This document shows, in pieces, positions 24,070 through 32,083 of a DNA stretch of 64,000 nt. The DNA is taken from the NCBI GenBank assembly GCA_018650465.1, contig JABIFY010000112.1, positions 19,338 to 83,337 on the forward strand. The letters are read 5' to 3'. The position numbers were made by a program, and so were the translations under genes. The notes under the pieces are model-generated. The model made no database searches. It was not told the origin of the DNA and saw only the letters and a program-made list of their open reading frames with translations. The stretch comes from Alphaproteobacteria bacterium. GTDB taxonomy: Bacteria; Pseudomonadota; Alphaproteobacteria; UBA2966. Every line of letters starts with the position of its first letter. The first letter of the stretch is position 1.

Positions 24070-24387
24070 TTAGCCTGTCGGGGAGAGGACGTGAATAATA
24101 CGATCCGCGATCATTTCTTTTGAGCGCGCACCATAGTCTTTCATATGCGGCGAAACGGCATGGGCCATCAGTGCAGCAAGACTTTCCCATTTTTCGATGA
24201 CGACAAATGTGTCTTCGCCAAAGGCGGTCTGAAATGGCCCGACATCCGCGGTGTCGATAGTTGCACCATATTCAATACAGCCATCTTCGGCATGAACTGC
24301 GGGTACATTTGCGTTGAACATTTCCAGCAAAGCAGTCCGCTGGCCGGGTTTCGCCGTGATAACAGCCACAACATTGACCATTTCCAT
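24070..24387 (-). CDS. Antibiotic-biosynthesis-monooxygenase (ABM/YgiN-like) domain protein
   Basis: A 105-residue dimeric alpha/beta barrel protein of the ABM family, which includes the quinol monooxygenase YgiN and haem-degrading enzymes. Visible blocks are VNVVAVITAKPGQRTALLEMF, EDGCIEYGATID, TFVVIEKWESLAALMAHAVSPHMKDY. No cofactor motif is diagnostic. ATG 24387 has AGGAGAG upstream. It converges on the MFS gene and is divergent from the globin gene; its role may be quinone redox or stress defence (inference). Confidence 0.82.
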   Translation of the reverse strand: MEMVNVVAVITAKPGQRTALLEMFNANVPAVHAEDGCIEYGATIDTADVGPFQTAFGEDTFVVIEKWESLAALMAHAVSPHMKDYGARSKEMIADRIIHVLSPTG

Positions 24388-24638
24388 TTATTATCTCTCC
24401 TGAGTGTCAGATTTTACTGTTTCTGTGATATTTGATCCGCAACATCAGTTCCGGGCCAAGCGACAAGCGCCTATACTAGAGTGAAACTGTATGTGACGGA
24501 AACTCTCAATCAATGAAAATTTGCCCTGCGAGCCCCAAAAAACATATTATTAACAAGTCCCTGTCACATTGCAGAAACAATTCTCCCTTAAGTTCATCGC
24601 CTTTAGTTGTTTAAAAAAATTTGTGAAAGCCAGTCTAA

Positions 24639-25418
24639 ATGAATCCTCTGCAAATCCAGCTCGTCCAGGACTCTTTCAAAGCCGTTATCCCGATACAGGC
24701 CCAGGCCGCTGATCTGTTTTATGACCGGTTGTTTGAGCTGGACCCTTCCCTGCGCGGGATGTTCAAGGGCGACATCGTTGAACAGGGTCGCAAGTTGATG
24801 AAGGCTCTGGCCACGGTGGTCAGAGGACTGAACACAACATCCAGTATTGTGCCGACTATTCGAGACCTGGGTGCGCGTCATCTCGATTTTGGTGTGACGG
24901 ACGACCAATATGATACGGTGGGTGCCGCCCTGATCTGGACCCTGGAGCAAGGTTTGGGCGAGGCATTCACGACAGATGTCATGAATGCCTGGATTGAAGC
25001 CTATACCCTGATTTCCAACACCATGATCGAGGGGGCCAATGCAAGCAGAAAATCGGCGCCCCCTGCCCCATCCAGAGTTCCCCCGCCTGCAACAATGCAT
25101 ACACCGGAACCTGAGGTATCAACCGCGAACGATGCCATGAAAGAAAAACTTCTGGAAGAGATCAAGGATTTACGGAACGAGATCGAGCGGGTCGGTAACG
25201 TTGCCGGGGAAATTGGCGATATCGCAAAGCAAACCAATCTTTTGGCCTTGAACGCCACCATTGAGGCTGCCCGCGCGGGCGAACAGGGCAAGGGTTTCGC
25301 CGTTGTCGCGGGTGAGGTAAAAGTGCTGTCAGGTCAGACTGCCGAGGCAACAAAGGAAATTTCTGAAGTCGTGACGCGCTTGAGAAAACGGGCTGATACA
25401 ATTGCCGAATTGTTTTAG
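24639..25418 (+). CDS. Flavohaemoglobin-type globin fused to chemoreceptor signalling tip
   Basis: A 259-residue soluble protein. Residues 1-130 are a haemoglobin domain of the Vitreoscilla/flavohaemoglobin (F) class: Tyr28 at B10 ([13 protein letters not shown]) and proximal His81 ([10 protein letters not shown]). Residues 131-165 are a Pro/Ala-rich linker. Residues 166-259 are a coiled coil with the conserved tip of methyl-accepting chemotaxis proteins ([20 protein letters not shown], then [22 protein letters not shown]). The MCP part is very short: there is no HAMP, no membrane helix and only the hairpin tip. It could be an oxygen or NO sensor acting through CheA/CheW-like partners. A pseudo-receiver gene follows 89 bp downstream. 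Confidence 0.85.
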   Translation: MNPLQIQLVQDSFKAVIPIQAQAADLFYDRLFELDPSLRGMFKGDIVEQGRKLMKALATVVRGLNTTSSIVPTIRDLGARHLDFGVTDDQYDTVGAALIWTLEQGLGEAFTTDVMNAWIEAYTLISNTMIEGANASRKSAPPAPSRVPPPATMHTPEPEVSTANDAMKEKLLEEIKDLRNEIERVGNVAGEIGDIAKQTNLLALNATIEAARAGEQGKGFAVVAGEVKVLSGQTAEATKEISEVVTRLRKRADTIAELF

Positions 25419-25507
25419 CCCCCTGGCATTTGCCTCATTTCATCGCCCGGAAACAAACCAGATAAGAAATAAACCGGATATTATGACAACAACAGAGTAG
25501 TAAGCCC

Positions 25508-26302
25508 ATGACTTCACAAAATTCTGACTCGACAAAAACCTTTGATTTGGCGAGCGCCAACAAGGAGCTTCTTCATGAAAATCTGGAAGAAGCATTGGAT
25601 CAGACACGAGCACTTGACGGCATTCTGGATGATATTGATGCCGGTCGAAAATTTTCCGGTGATCTGGTTTTTGCTATTTCCGGTCTGAACGGTCTGTTGA
25701 ACCGCATCGCTGTAACTGATGGCTATCAGGTTCTCGGGATCATCAGCCATCGCCTTGATGATTATTTCAGTTCCATCAAAGATCTACCAGCGAACGTTAT
25801 GGCTGACCTGAGGAAGTTTGTTGAAGTCCTGGAAGACCTGCTGGACAGTCCCGAAACAATTCCAGGCGACGCATCAGAGATTGTTCGCATGCTGCCAGCC
25901 AAAGGTGGCTTCGACGGAAACGACATCGAAGTTCGCAGTATTGAAGTCATGCTGGTTATGCTGCCAGGCACGGCCACACGATTTGTGGAGCGGGAATTGC
26001 AGCAATGCGGCTATCGGGTCACGCGGGTGTCCAGTGTCTTTGAAGCGTTACCAACGATCGTCCGCACCAAACCTGATCTCGTTGTTATCTCCGGCGTCAT
26101 GCAGGAACTGAACGGCATCGACCTTGCCATCGGTCTGTCGGCCATGCCTGCGACACGCAACGTGCCCATCGCCCTGATTACAGCCTTGGGAGAAGACGAC
26201 AGTTATCTCAGTCTGCTGCCAGAAAATGTCCCGGTCATTCACAAGGGCGCATCCTTCGCAGATGACCTCTTCAAAGCCCTGGACGATATGTTCCTGATTT
26301 AG
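25508..26302 (+). CDS. Pseudo-receiver protein with helical N-terminal domain
   Basis: A 264-residue cytoplasmic protein. Residues 1-120 are helical and look like a four-helix domain (GLNGLLNRIAVTDGYQVLGIISHRLDDYFSSI, with one His at 81), possibly a distant HPt. Residues 145-264 have the fold pattern of a response regulator receiver, retaining Thr224 (IALITALGED) and Lys246 (VPVIHKGAS), but the phospho-acceptor Asp is replaced by Ser195 (PDLVVISGVMQELNG) and the acidic pair near residue 150 is missing. It should therefore not be phosphorylated in the usual way. It follows the globin-MCP gene on the same strand and may work with it. Confidence 0.65.
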   Translation: MTSQNSDSTKTFDLASANKELLHENLEEALDQTRALDGILDDIDAGRKFSGDLVFAISGLNGLLNRIAVTDGYQVLGIISHRLDDYFSSIKDLPANVMADLRKFVEVLEDLLDSPETIPGDASEIVRMLPAKGGFDGNDIEVRSIEVMLVMLPGTATRFVERELQQCGYRVTRVSSVFEALPTIVRTKPDLVVISGVMQELNGIDLAIGLSAMPATRNVPIALITALGEDDSYLSLLPENVPVIHKGASFADDLFKALDDMFLI

Positions 26303-26440
26303 AAAAACCTGTTTTGTTGCGATGTCGCCGTGCTCGCGCTTGACACACCGGTGTCCGGTTTAATTGTCAGCCTGCAAGAAGATGTGGTTGTGCTTGTTTC
26401 CAACCGACACTAACAATTTACGACTGGAATCTGCCAACAA

Positions 26441-26544
26441 CAACTCCGTCACCCCGTACCTGGTACGGGGTCTACGCCTACAAAGTAAAGGTATCCCTCT
26501 TGGTGTAAGCACGGATGCCGGATCAAGTCCGGCATCACGGCGTG
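26441..26544. repeat. Composite palindromic repeat, copy 2
   Basis: Same plan as 4299-4406: a left hairpin around 26451-26471 (CCCCGTACC/GGTACGGGG) flanked by CTCCGTCA and TCTACGCC, and a right hairpin at 26515-26535 (ATGCCGGA, loop TCAAG, TCCGGCAT). The arm bases differ from copy 1 but pairing is kept. Between a forward gene and the convergent livF gene. Confidence 0.8.
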
Positions 26545-26562
26545 TATAGGTGCCAGAATTAC

Positions 26563-27393
26563 CTAAATAGCCAGGTATTCGTGGCGTAGTTCCTTGTTGT
26601 CCAGCACTTCAGCCGCTGTGCCATCGAAGGCAACCTGGCCCATATCTAGGATGATGGCGCGGTCGGCCAGATGCAGGGCGGCGATGGCATTTTGTTCGAC
26701 AATGATTGTCGTCATGCCATGCTCCTTGATCTCTTCAAGGGTTCGCTCAATTTCCTGTACAATGACCGGTGCCAGCCCTTCATAAGGCTCATCCAGCAAC
26801 AACAGCTTCACATCGCGGGCAAGGGCGCGGGCCACGGCCAGCATCTGTTGCTCGCCGCCTGAAAGCGTGATGCCTTCCTGTGTGCGACGTTCAGCCAGGC
26901 GGGGGAACAATTCAAACAGGCGTTCCTTGGACCAACCTTTCGGTGGCGCGATTTGTGCGATATCGATATTTTCTTCCACTGTCAGACCCGGAATGATACG
27001 CCGGTCTTCGGGCACCAGGCCAACGCCATTGCGGGCGGCCTGATGGACTTTCATGTCATGCAGCGGTTGGTGATCAAGCCAGATCTCACCGTGCTTCAGG
27101 GCAGGATCATCCAGCCGGGCAATGGCCCGCAGGGTTGACGTTTTGCCCGCCCCGTTGCGTCCCAGCAAGGCAACGATTTCGCCTTCACGCACATCAAAGC
27201 TGACACCCTGAACAATGTAACTTTCACCGTAATAGGCATGCATGTCCCAGACGGACAGAAAGGCCGGTTGTGTGCCCTTGGCGGGAATCGGCCTCACGCC
27301 GGGGGCTGCACCCTTGAATTGAGCGTCACCCAGCAACGAGCCCGGATCATCTTCTTCACTGACACTCAGTGTATGTATTTCAGCCGAGGTCAT
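26563..27393 (-). CDS. livF: Branched-chain amino acid ABC transporter ATP-binding protein LivF
   Basis: A 276-residue ABC ATPase of the LivF type. Walker A is GRNGAGKTS, the signature is LSGGEQQMLAVARAL, Walker B LLLLDEPYEGLAP, with the family's VPEDRRIIPGLTVEENI. It has an N-terminal extension of about 45 residues (acidic, then Pro-rich) before the usual start LSVWDMHAYYGESYIVQGVSF, longer than normal for LivF. ATG 27393 overlaps the livG stop (ATGA) and has GGAGGAG upstream. Last gene of the liv operon. Confidence 0.88.
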   Translation of the reverse strand: MTSAEIHTLSVSEEDDPGSLLGDAQFKGAAPGVRPIPAKGTQPAFLSVWDMHAYYGESYIVQGVSFDVREGEIVALLGRNGAGKTSTLRAIARLDDPALKHGEIWLDHQPLHDMKVHQAARNGVGLVPEDRRIIPGLTVEENIDIAQIAPPKGWSKERLFELFPRLAERRTQEGITLSGGEQQMLAVARALARDVKLLLLDEPYEGLAPVIVQEIERTLEEIKEHGMTTIIVEQNAIAALHLADRAIILDMGQVAFDGTAAEVLDNKELRHEYLAI

Positions 27394-28145
27394 AGATGTG
27401 CTCCTCCAAGATAGGCTTCCTGCACTTTGGCATTGCCTTTAATTTCTTCCGGCAGACCTTCAACAATGGGCGTACCTTGCGCCATTACCGTGATCTTGTC
27501 AGCAAGAGAAAATACCACGTGCATGTCGTGCTCAATAACGACCATTGTTATGCCCTGCGCCGCAATGCCTTTCAGCAAATCAACGGTTGCGTTTGTATCC
27601 GCCCGGGCCATGCCTGCTGTGGGTTCGTCCAGCAGCAACAATTTCGGCTCTTGCACAAGACACATGGCCAGTTCCAGCCGCCGCTTGTCGCCCCGTGACA
27701 GCGTTGCCGCTGTAATCTTCAGTTTATCACCAATGCCCAAATCCGACAGCATGGACACGGCCTTGTCCCTGATATCACCTTCGCGTCGTAAATCCGGCCA
27801 TGCGTTCAGGGTAAAAGCACCATCCCTTTTGGCAAAAGCCGGGATCATGACATTTTCCAGCAGGGTCAGGTCACCAAAGATCTCTGGTGTCTGAAATACC
27901 CGGCTGACCCCGGCCTGATTAATCTCGTGCGGCGAAATGCCCAACAAGGATGTGCCATCAAACATGACCGTGCCGGTATCCGGCTTGAGCCGCCCGACAA
28001 AGCAGTTCAACAAAGTCGATTTCCCGGCACCGTTGGGTCCGATAATGGCGTGCACGGTTGATTGTTCAATATCCAGATTGACATCCGCCAGAGCGGCCAG
28101 TCCACCGAAGCGTTTGTTAACATTCTTGACCTGTAAGATACCCAT
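27390..28145 (-). CDS. livG: Branched-chain amino acid ABC transporter ATP-binding protein LivG
   Basis: A 251-residue ABC ATPase. Walker A is GPNGAGKST, signature LSRGDKRRLELAMCL (unusual in having SRGD for SGGQ), Walker B LLLLDEPTAGMA, and the LivG-typical VSRVFQTPEIFGDLTLLENV and VIEHDMHVVFSLAD. It provides, with LivF, the ATP-driven motor at the inner membrane. The stop overlaps the livF start; livM ends 9 bp upstream of its start. Confidence 0.9.
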   Translation of the reverse strand: MGILQVKNVNKRFGGLAALADVNLDIEQSTVHAIIGPNGAGKSTLLNCFVGRLKPDTGTVMFDGTSLLGISPHEINQAGVSRVFQTPEIFGDLTLLENVMIPAFAKRDGAFTLNAWPDLRREGDIRDKAVSMLSDLGIGDKLKITAATLSRGDKRRLELAMCLVQEPKLLLLDEPTAGMARADTNATVDLLKGIAAQGITMVVIEHDMHVVFSLADKITVMAQGTPIVEGLPEEIKGNAKVQEAYLGGAHL

Positions 28146-28154
28146 GATACGCCC

Positions 28155-29312
28155 CTATTCCGCCGGTGTGGCGAATTTGGCCGCCGCATCTTTTTTGCCA
28201 TCACCACCGCCACCGCGGCGGAACAATTTTCCGATCCTGCTTAGACCTTCCATCAACCCGCCCGGCAGGAAGACAACAATGATCACAAACAGCGCACCCA
28301 GTGTCAGGTGCCAGCCTTCGCCCACGAACAAACCAGCGACCGCAGTGGCCGCATGTTGCAGAGGTTCAGGCATGAAGCTGAAAAAGCCCATGAGGATATT
28401 GTCGTTCAGCGAGGAAAAGATATTTTCAAAATATTTGATGGTGACCGCGCCCAGCACCGGACCGATCAAGGTACCCGCGCCGCCAAGGATCGTCATCAAT
28501 ACGACTTCGCCACCAACTGTCCACTGCATGCGCTCGGCACCTGCCAGAGGATCAGTCACTGCCATCAAACCGCCAGCCAAACCTGCGAACATGCCGGAAA
28601 TGACAAAGGCCGCCAGAGTATAAGGTCGAGTGTTGAGACCGGTATAGCTCATGCGTTCCTGGTTTGATTTCACTGCCCGCAACATAACGCCAAAGGGCGA
28701 ACGGAAGATACGCAGGGAGACATAGAAACAGATGATCAATATCACGGCACAGAAATAGAACCCGGAGAAACCTGACATGGACAGGCCGAAAAAGGTCGTC
28801 GACGGCAAACTGGTCTCAACTGAACTGGTTAAAAAATTGTCCAGATATCTTGGATCATGCAGCCTCAGTTGCAGACCCGTTTCACCGTTGGTGATCGGCG
28901 TCAGAACTGAATAGGCCAGGTTGTAGGCCATCTGCGCGAAAGCCAGTGTCAGGATCGAAAAATAAATGCCCGAGCGACGCAAGCTGACAACGCCGATCAA
29001 CAAGGCAAACAGGCCACCCATAAGGGTCGACAGAAAGATCGCTGGCACCACATTCATGGTCAACAGTTTAAAGGTCCAGACCGCTGTGTATGAGCCGACA
29101 CCCAGGAAGGCAGCATGGCCAAATGACAGATAACCGGTGAGGCCAAAAAGGATGTTAAAGCCAATGGCAAAAATGCCAAAGATGGCAAATTTTTGCAAAA
29201 GGTCAGGGTAACCTGCACCGAGGGGATTCATAATTATCGGAGCCAGCAAGACGACGACGATGAAACCCAAAAATAATGGCAGGTCACGTTTGTTGATCAA
29301 ATTATGCATCAT
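28155..29312 (-). CDS. livM: Branched-chain amino acid ABC transporter permease LivM
   Basis: A 385-residue inner membrane permease with about ten helices. Family landmarks are [33 protein letters not shown] [21 protein letters not shown] and [46 protein letters not shown] (the ATPase-contact loop). A hydrophilic, Lys/Ala-rich tail ends the protein. A double ATG start (29312/29309) is present, three bases after the stop of livH. Confidence 0.9.
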   Translation of the reverse strand: MMHNLINKRDLPLFLGFIVVVLLAPIIMNPLGAGYPDLLQKFAIFGIFAIGFNILFGLTGYLSFGHAAFLGVGSYTAVWTFKLLTMNVVPAIFLSTLMGGLFALLIGVVSLRRSGIYFSILTLAFAQMAYNLAYSVLTPITNGETGLQLRLHDPRYLDNFLTSSVETSLPSTTFFGLSMSGFSGFYFCAVILIICFYVSLRIFRSPFGVMLRAVKSNQERMSYTGLNTRPYTLAAFVISGMFAGLAGGLMAVTDPLAGAERMQWTVGGEVVLMTILGGAGTLIGPVLGAVTIKYFENIFSSLNDNILMGFFSFMPEPLQHAATAVAGLFVGEGWHLTLGALFVIIVVFLPGGLMEGLSRIGKLFRRGGGGDGKKDAAAKFATPAE

Positions 29313-29315
29313 GGT

Positions 29316-30344
29316 CTAGCTTTCCATCACGCCTTTGCGACCCATCAACCCACGGGGGCGAACAAGCAGCGTGACGACGGCAACAAGGTAAATAATGATC
29401 TGATCAATACCCGGGAAAATGTTTTTAACCTCATTCAACGAGGCAAAGGATTGCAGGATGCCTAGCAGGAACCCGGCTAAAATCGCCCCTGGTAAACTGC
29501 CCATGCCGCCAACGACAACCACCACAAAAGACAGCACGAGGAAGTCCATGCCCATATGATAATCTGGCGACAGGATCGGCGTGTACATCACCCCGGCCAT
29601 GCCAGCGACAATGGCCGCGAGGCCAAAGACAATCGTAAAGCGACGGTCTATATCGATGCCCATCAAGCCAACCGTTTCCCGGTCCGCCATGCCGGCACGG
29701 ACGACCATACCAAAGGTGGTAAACTGCAAGAAGCAAAAGACAGCGGCAATAACGAAGGCGGAAAAAGCCAGGTAAACCATGCGCCACCAAGGGTAGACAA
29801 CCGACCCGGCCTTGAGACCAAGCCAGGATCCCACATCGGCGGAACCAGCAAAAATTTCAGGAGCCGGTTGCGGAATTGGGTTGGCACCAAAAATGGCTTT
29901 AATAATTTCCTGCATGACAATGGCCAGGCCAAAAGTCACCAGAATCTGATCAGCGTGGGGGCGTTTGTAAAAATGTTTAATCAGGCCGCGTTCAATCACC
30001 ACGCCAATAAGCAGCATGATTGGTATGGCGAGGAGAATGGACACCGGTACAGAATATTCCAGCAGCACCGCGCCAAAGTCACCGAACCAGGCTTCGACGT
30101 AGGGCGTCTTGATTTCCAGCGGTGTGCCCCAGGCCGTTTTTTTGGTCGGGTCCAGCGCGATCATTTGCATGCTGAGGACCGATTTCACGGTCACAGCACA
30201 AAAAGCACCCAGCATGAACAAAGCACCATGGGCAAAGTTCACAATACCCAACGTGCCAAATGTCAGCGTCAGACCGAGGGCGATCAGGGCATAAGCCCCG
30301 CCCTTGTCCAGTCCGTTCAACAATTGCAGCAGAATAACGTCCAC
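29316..30344 (-). CDS. livH: Branched-chain amino acid ABC transporter permease LivH
   Basis: A 342-residue permease. It begins LLNGLDKGGAYALIALGLTLTFGTLGIVNFAHGALFMLGAF, the family hallmark, and carries the conserved GMGSLPGAILAGFLLGILQSF near the end. It has an inserted segment around residues 70-95 and a loop near 165-190, giving it more length than a typical LivH (about 290-310). The start is GTG 30344 with AAGGGG upstream. A terminator-like hairpin separates it from the binding-protein gene. Confidence 0.88.
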   Translation of the reverse strand: MDVILLQLLNGLDKGGAYALIALGLTLTFGTLGIVNFAHGALFMLGAFCAVTVKSVLSMQMIALDPTKKTAWGTPLEIKTPYVEAWFGDFGAVLLEYSVPVSILLAIPIMLLIGVVIERGLIKHFYKRPHADQILVTFGLAIVMQEIIKAIFGANPIPQPAPEIFAGSADVGSWLGLKAGSVVYPWWRMVYLAFSAFVIAAVFCFLQFTTFGMVVRAGMADRETVGLMGIDIDRRFTIVFGLAAIVAGMAGVMYTPILSPDYHMGMDFLVLSFVVVVVGGMGSLPGAILAGFLLGILQSFASLNEVKNIFPGIDQIIIYLVAVVTLLVRPRGLMGRKGVMES

Positions 30345-30451
30345 AGCGGGCCCCTTGTGCTTAATAAATGGTACTTCGGTAATGTCTCGGTCAGGAAATT
30401 TCTTCCTGCATATACAGGTAATCAGTGATCAAGGATATCTAATTGCCTGAA

Positions 30452-30488
30452 CAAAAGAACCGGCCGCCCGGATGACCCGAGCGACCGG
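30452..30488 (-). terminator. Hairpin between binding protein gene and livH
   Basis: Reading the minus strand, a 12-bp G+C-rich stem with two G-U pairs (arms 30476-30488 and 30460-30471, loop of 4) is followed by a U-rich run at 30452-30459. It is likely a partial terminator that makes the binding protein more abundant than the membrane parts, as is common in such operons. Confidence 0.6.
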
Positions 30489-30501
30489 CACTTGTTGCTT
30501 C

Positions 30502-31845
30502 TTACGCTTTACCTGCGTTACAGGCGCCGAGGTTACCGCCAAAGATTTTGGGGTCATACTCAACCTGGCTACGCGGGGTGACTTCCACAACTTCGAGAAT
30601 ATCGAACTGTGAAGTCGGGTTTTCGTTACCCTTCACAACCAGTACATCCTTGAAGCACTGGTGATCGTCGGCACGATATTCGGTTGCACCGTTACCGGCA
30701 CCATCGAACTTGTGGCCTTCCAGGGCTTCAACAACACCACATGGGTTGAAGGTACCGGCGCGCTCGCAGGCATCCGCATACATGATGGTCTGTACATAAC
30801 ATGTGTGTGCAGCCTGTGATGGCGGGAAGCCATATTCCTGACCGAAGGACTTAACAAAGGCTTTTGAGCCTGCGTCCTGCAGCGACCAGTGCCAGTTTGT
30901 TGAACCAAAGATGCCCTTAACGTTCTTGCCGGCACCTTGAGCCATCAGACGAGAATACAACGGCACAACAATGGTGAAGTCCTTGCCGTTCACAACCTTG
31001 TCACGCAGGCCAAACTGAACGGCCTGTGTCAGGGAGTTGATCATATCCTTGCCATAGTGGTTCAGGATCAACACATCAGCGCCCGAGTTCAACACAGGTG
31101 TGATGTACTGCGAGAAATCACCGGCACCCAAAGGTGTGCGCACAGCGTTAACCGTGTTCCAGCCAATGGCTTCCGTGGAGTTCTTGATTGATTCTTCCTG
31201 TGTCCAGCCCCAGGTGTAATCAGCTGTCAGGTGATAAGCGTTACGGTCAGCGCCATAGTTCTTTTTCAGCACAGGGGCCAGAGCCGCACCAGACATATAG
31301 GCGTTGAAGAAGTGACGGAAACCGTTGCGCTTCTTGTCCTTGCCTGTGGTGTCGTTGGAGTGGGTCAAACCAGCCATGAAGATAACGCCAGCTTCCTGAC
31401 ACAGACCTTGTGTGGCGATAGCAACACCAGAGGATGAACCACCGGTAATCATCAGGGCACCATCTTTTTCGATCATGCGCTTGGCAGAAGCACGGGCAGC
31501 ATCAGACTTGGTCTGGGTGTCACCTGTTACGTAGGCTACTTTCTTGCCGAGGATACCGTTCCCTTTAAGGGACAATGGCTTGATGGTGTTCAGCATGCCG
31601 CCGTCACCTTCGCCATTCAGATGTTTTACGGCAAGTTTGTAGGCGCGCAACTCATCGCCGCCTTCATCAGCATAAGCGCCTGTTTGCGGCACGTTGAAAC
31701 CAAGGGTCACCGAGCCACCGGTCGGGGCGTTGGTAAAGTTGGCTGCATAGGCTTTGCTGTGGAAAAATGTTGGCATGGCCAGACCGGCTGCTGCCGCTGT
31801 AGTGCCCTTCAAAACTGTACGACGATTGACTGATAGTTTCTTCAT
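30502..31845 (-). CDS. Tat-exported substrate-binding protein of the ABC transporter (LivK-type)
   Basis: A 447-residue periplasmic binding protein (Peripla_BP_6 type). The N-terminus has a twin-arginine signal (NRRTVLKG followed by a hydrophobic AAAAAGLAMPTFF and cleavage near SKAYA). The mature protein includes GSVTLGFNVPQTGAYADEG, ALMITGGSSSGVAIATQGLCQEAGVIFMAG and LILNHYGKDMINSLTQAVQFGL. It is longer than LivK, so the ligand may be an amide, urea-like or aromatic compound. I start at ATG 31845 (GGGAG upstream), within a longer frame from 31860. First gene of the transport operon, with a small hairpin (31884-31898) in the leader. Confidence 0.88.
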   Translation of the reverse strand: MKKLSVNRRTVLKGTTAAAAGLAMPTFFHSKAYAANFTNAPTGGSVTLGFNVPQTGAYADEGGDELRAYKLAVKHLNGEGDGGMLNTIKPLSLKGNGILGKKVAYVTGDTQTKSDAARASAKRMIEKDGALMITGGSSSGVAIATQGLCQEAGVIFMAGLTHSNDTTGKDKKRNGFRHFFNAYMSGAALAPVLKKNYGADRNAYHLTADYTWGWTQEESIKNSTEAIGWNTVNAVRTPLGAGDFSQYITPVLNSGADVLILNHYGKDMINSLTQAVQFGLRDKVVNGKDFTIVVPLYSRLMAQGAGKNVKGIFGSTNWHWSLQDAGSKAFVKSFGQEYGFPPSQAAHTCYVQTIMYADACERAGTFNPCGVVEALEGHKFDGAGNGATEYRADDHQCFKDVLVVKGNENPTSQFDILEVVEVTPRSQVEYDPKIFGGNLGACNAGKA

Positions 31846-31935
31846 CAAGAAGTCTCCCATATGATTTTTTGTCTGAAGCGCTCCCGACCGTGTGTCGGTA
31901 ATAAATTCTCAAATTGCCTCCAGCCCTGCATCCTC

Positions 31936-32030
31936 TGTAAATTTTCTCTGTCACCTTTTCAATAATTACTTGAAAATGCTGATGTTTCTTGTCAATAATT
32001 GGATTGAAAATTATACAGTTTTGTAAATTT
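31936..32030. promoter_or_regulatory. Divergent control region with repeats
   Basis: TGTAAATTT occurs twice in the same orientation (31936-31944 and 32022-32030), and two AT-rich inverted repeats lie between them (TTCAA/TTGAA around 31960-31976; ATAATT/AATTAT around 31996-32015). The region separates the transport operon and the ScfR-type regulator gene, so it could hold sites for the regulator. Not tested by comparison. Confidence 0.3.
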
Positions 32031-32083
32031 CTCGTTTCCCCCTGAATTTCCCGGTATTTTCCCGTATTTGCAGGACGTTGTTC

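Noticed and set aside
29556..30428. A 290-codon plus-strand open frame opposite livH
   Set aside because: Composition (His, Asn, Lys, Gln runs) reflects the reverse complement of a hydrophobic permease; no domain recognised.
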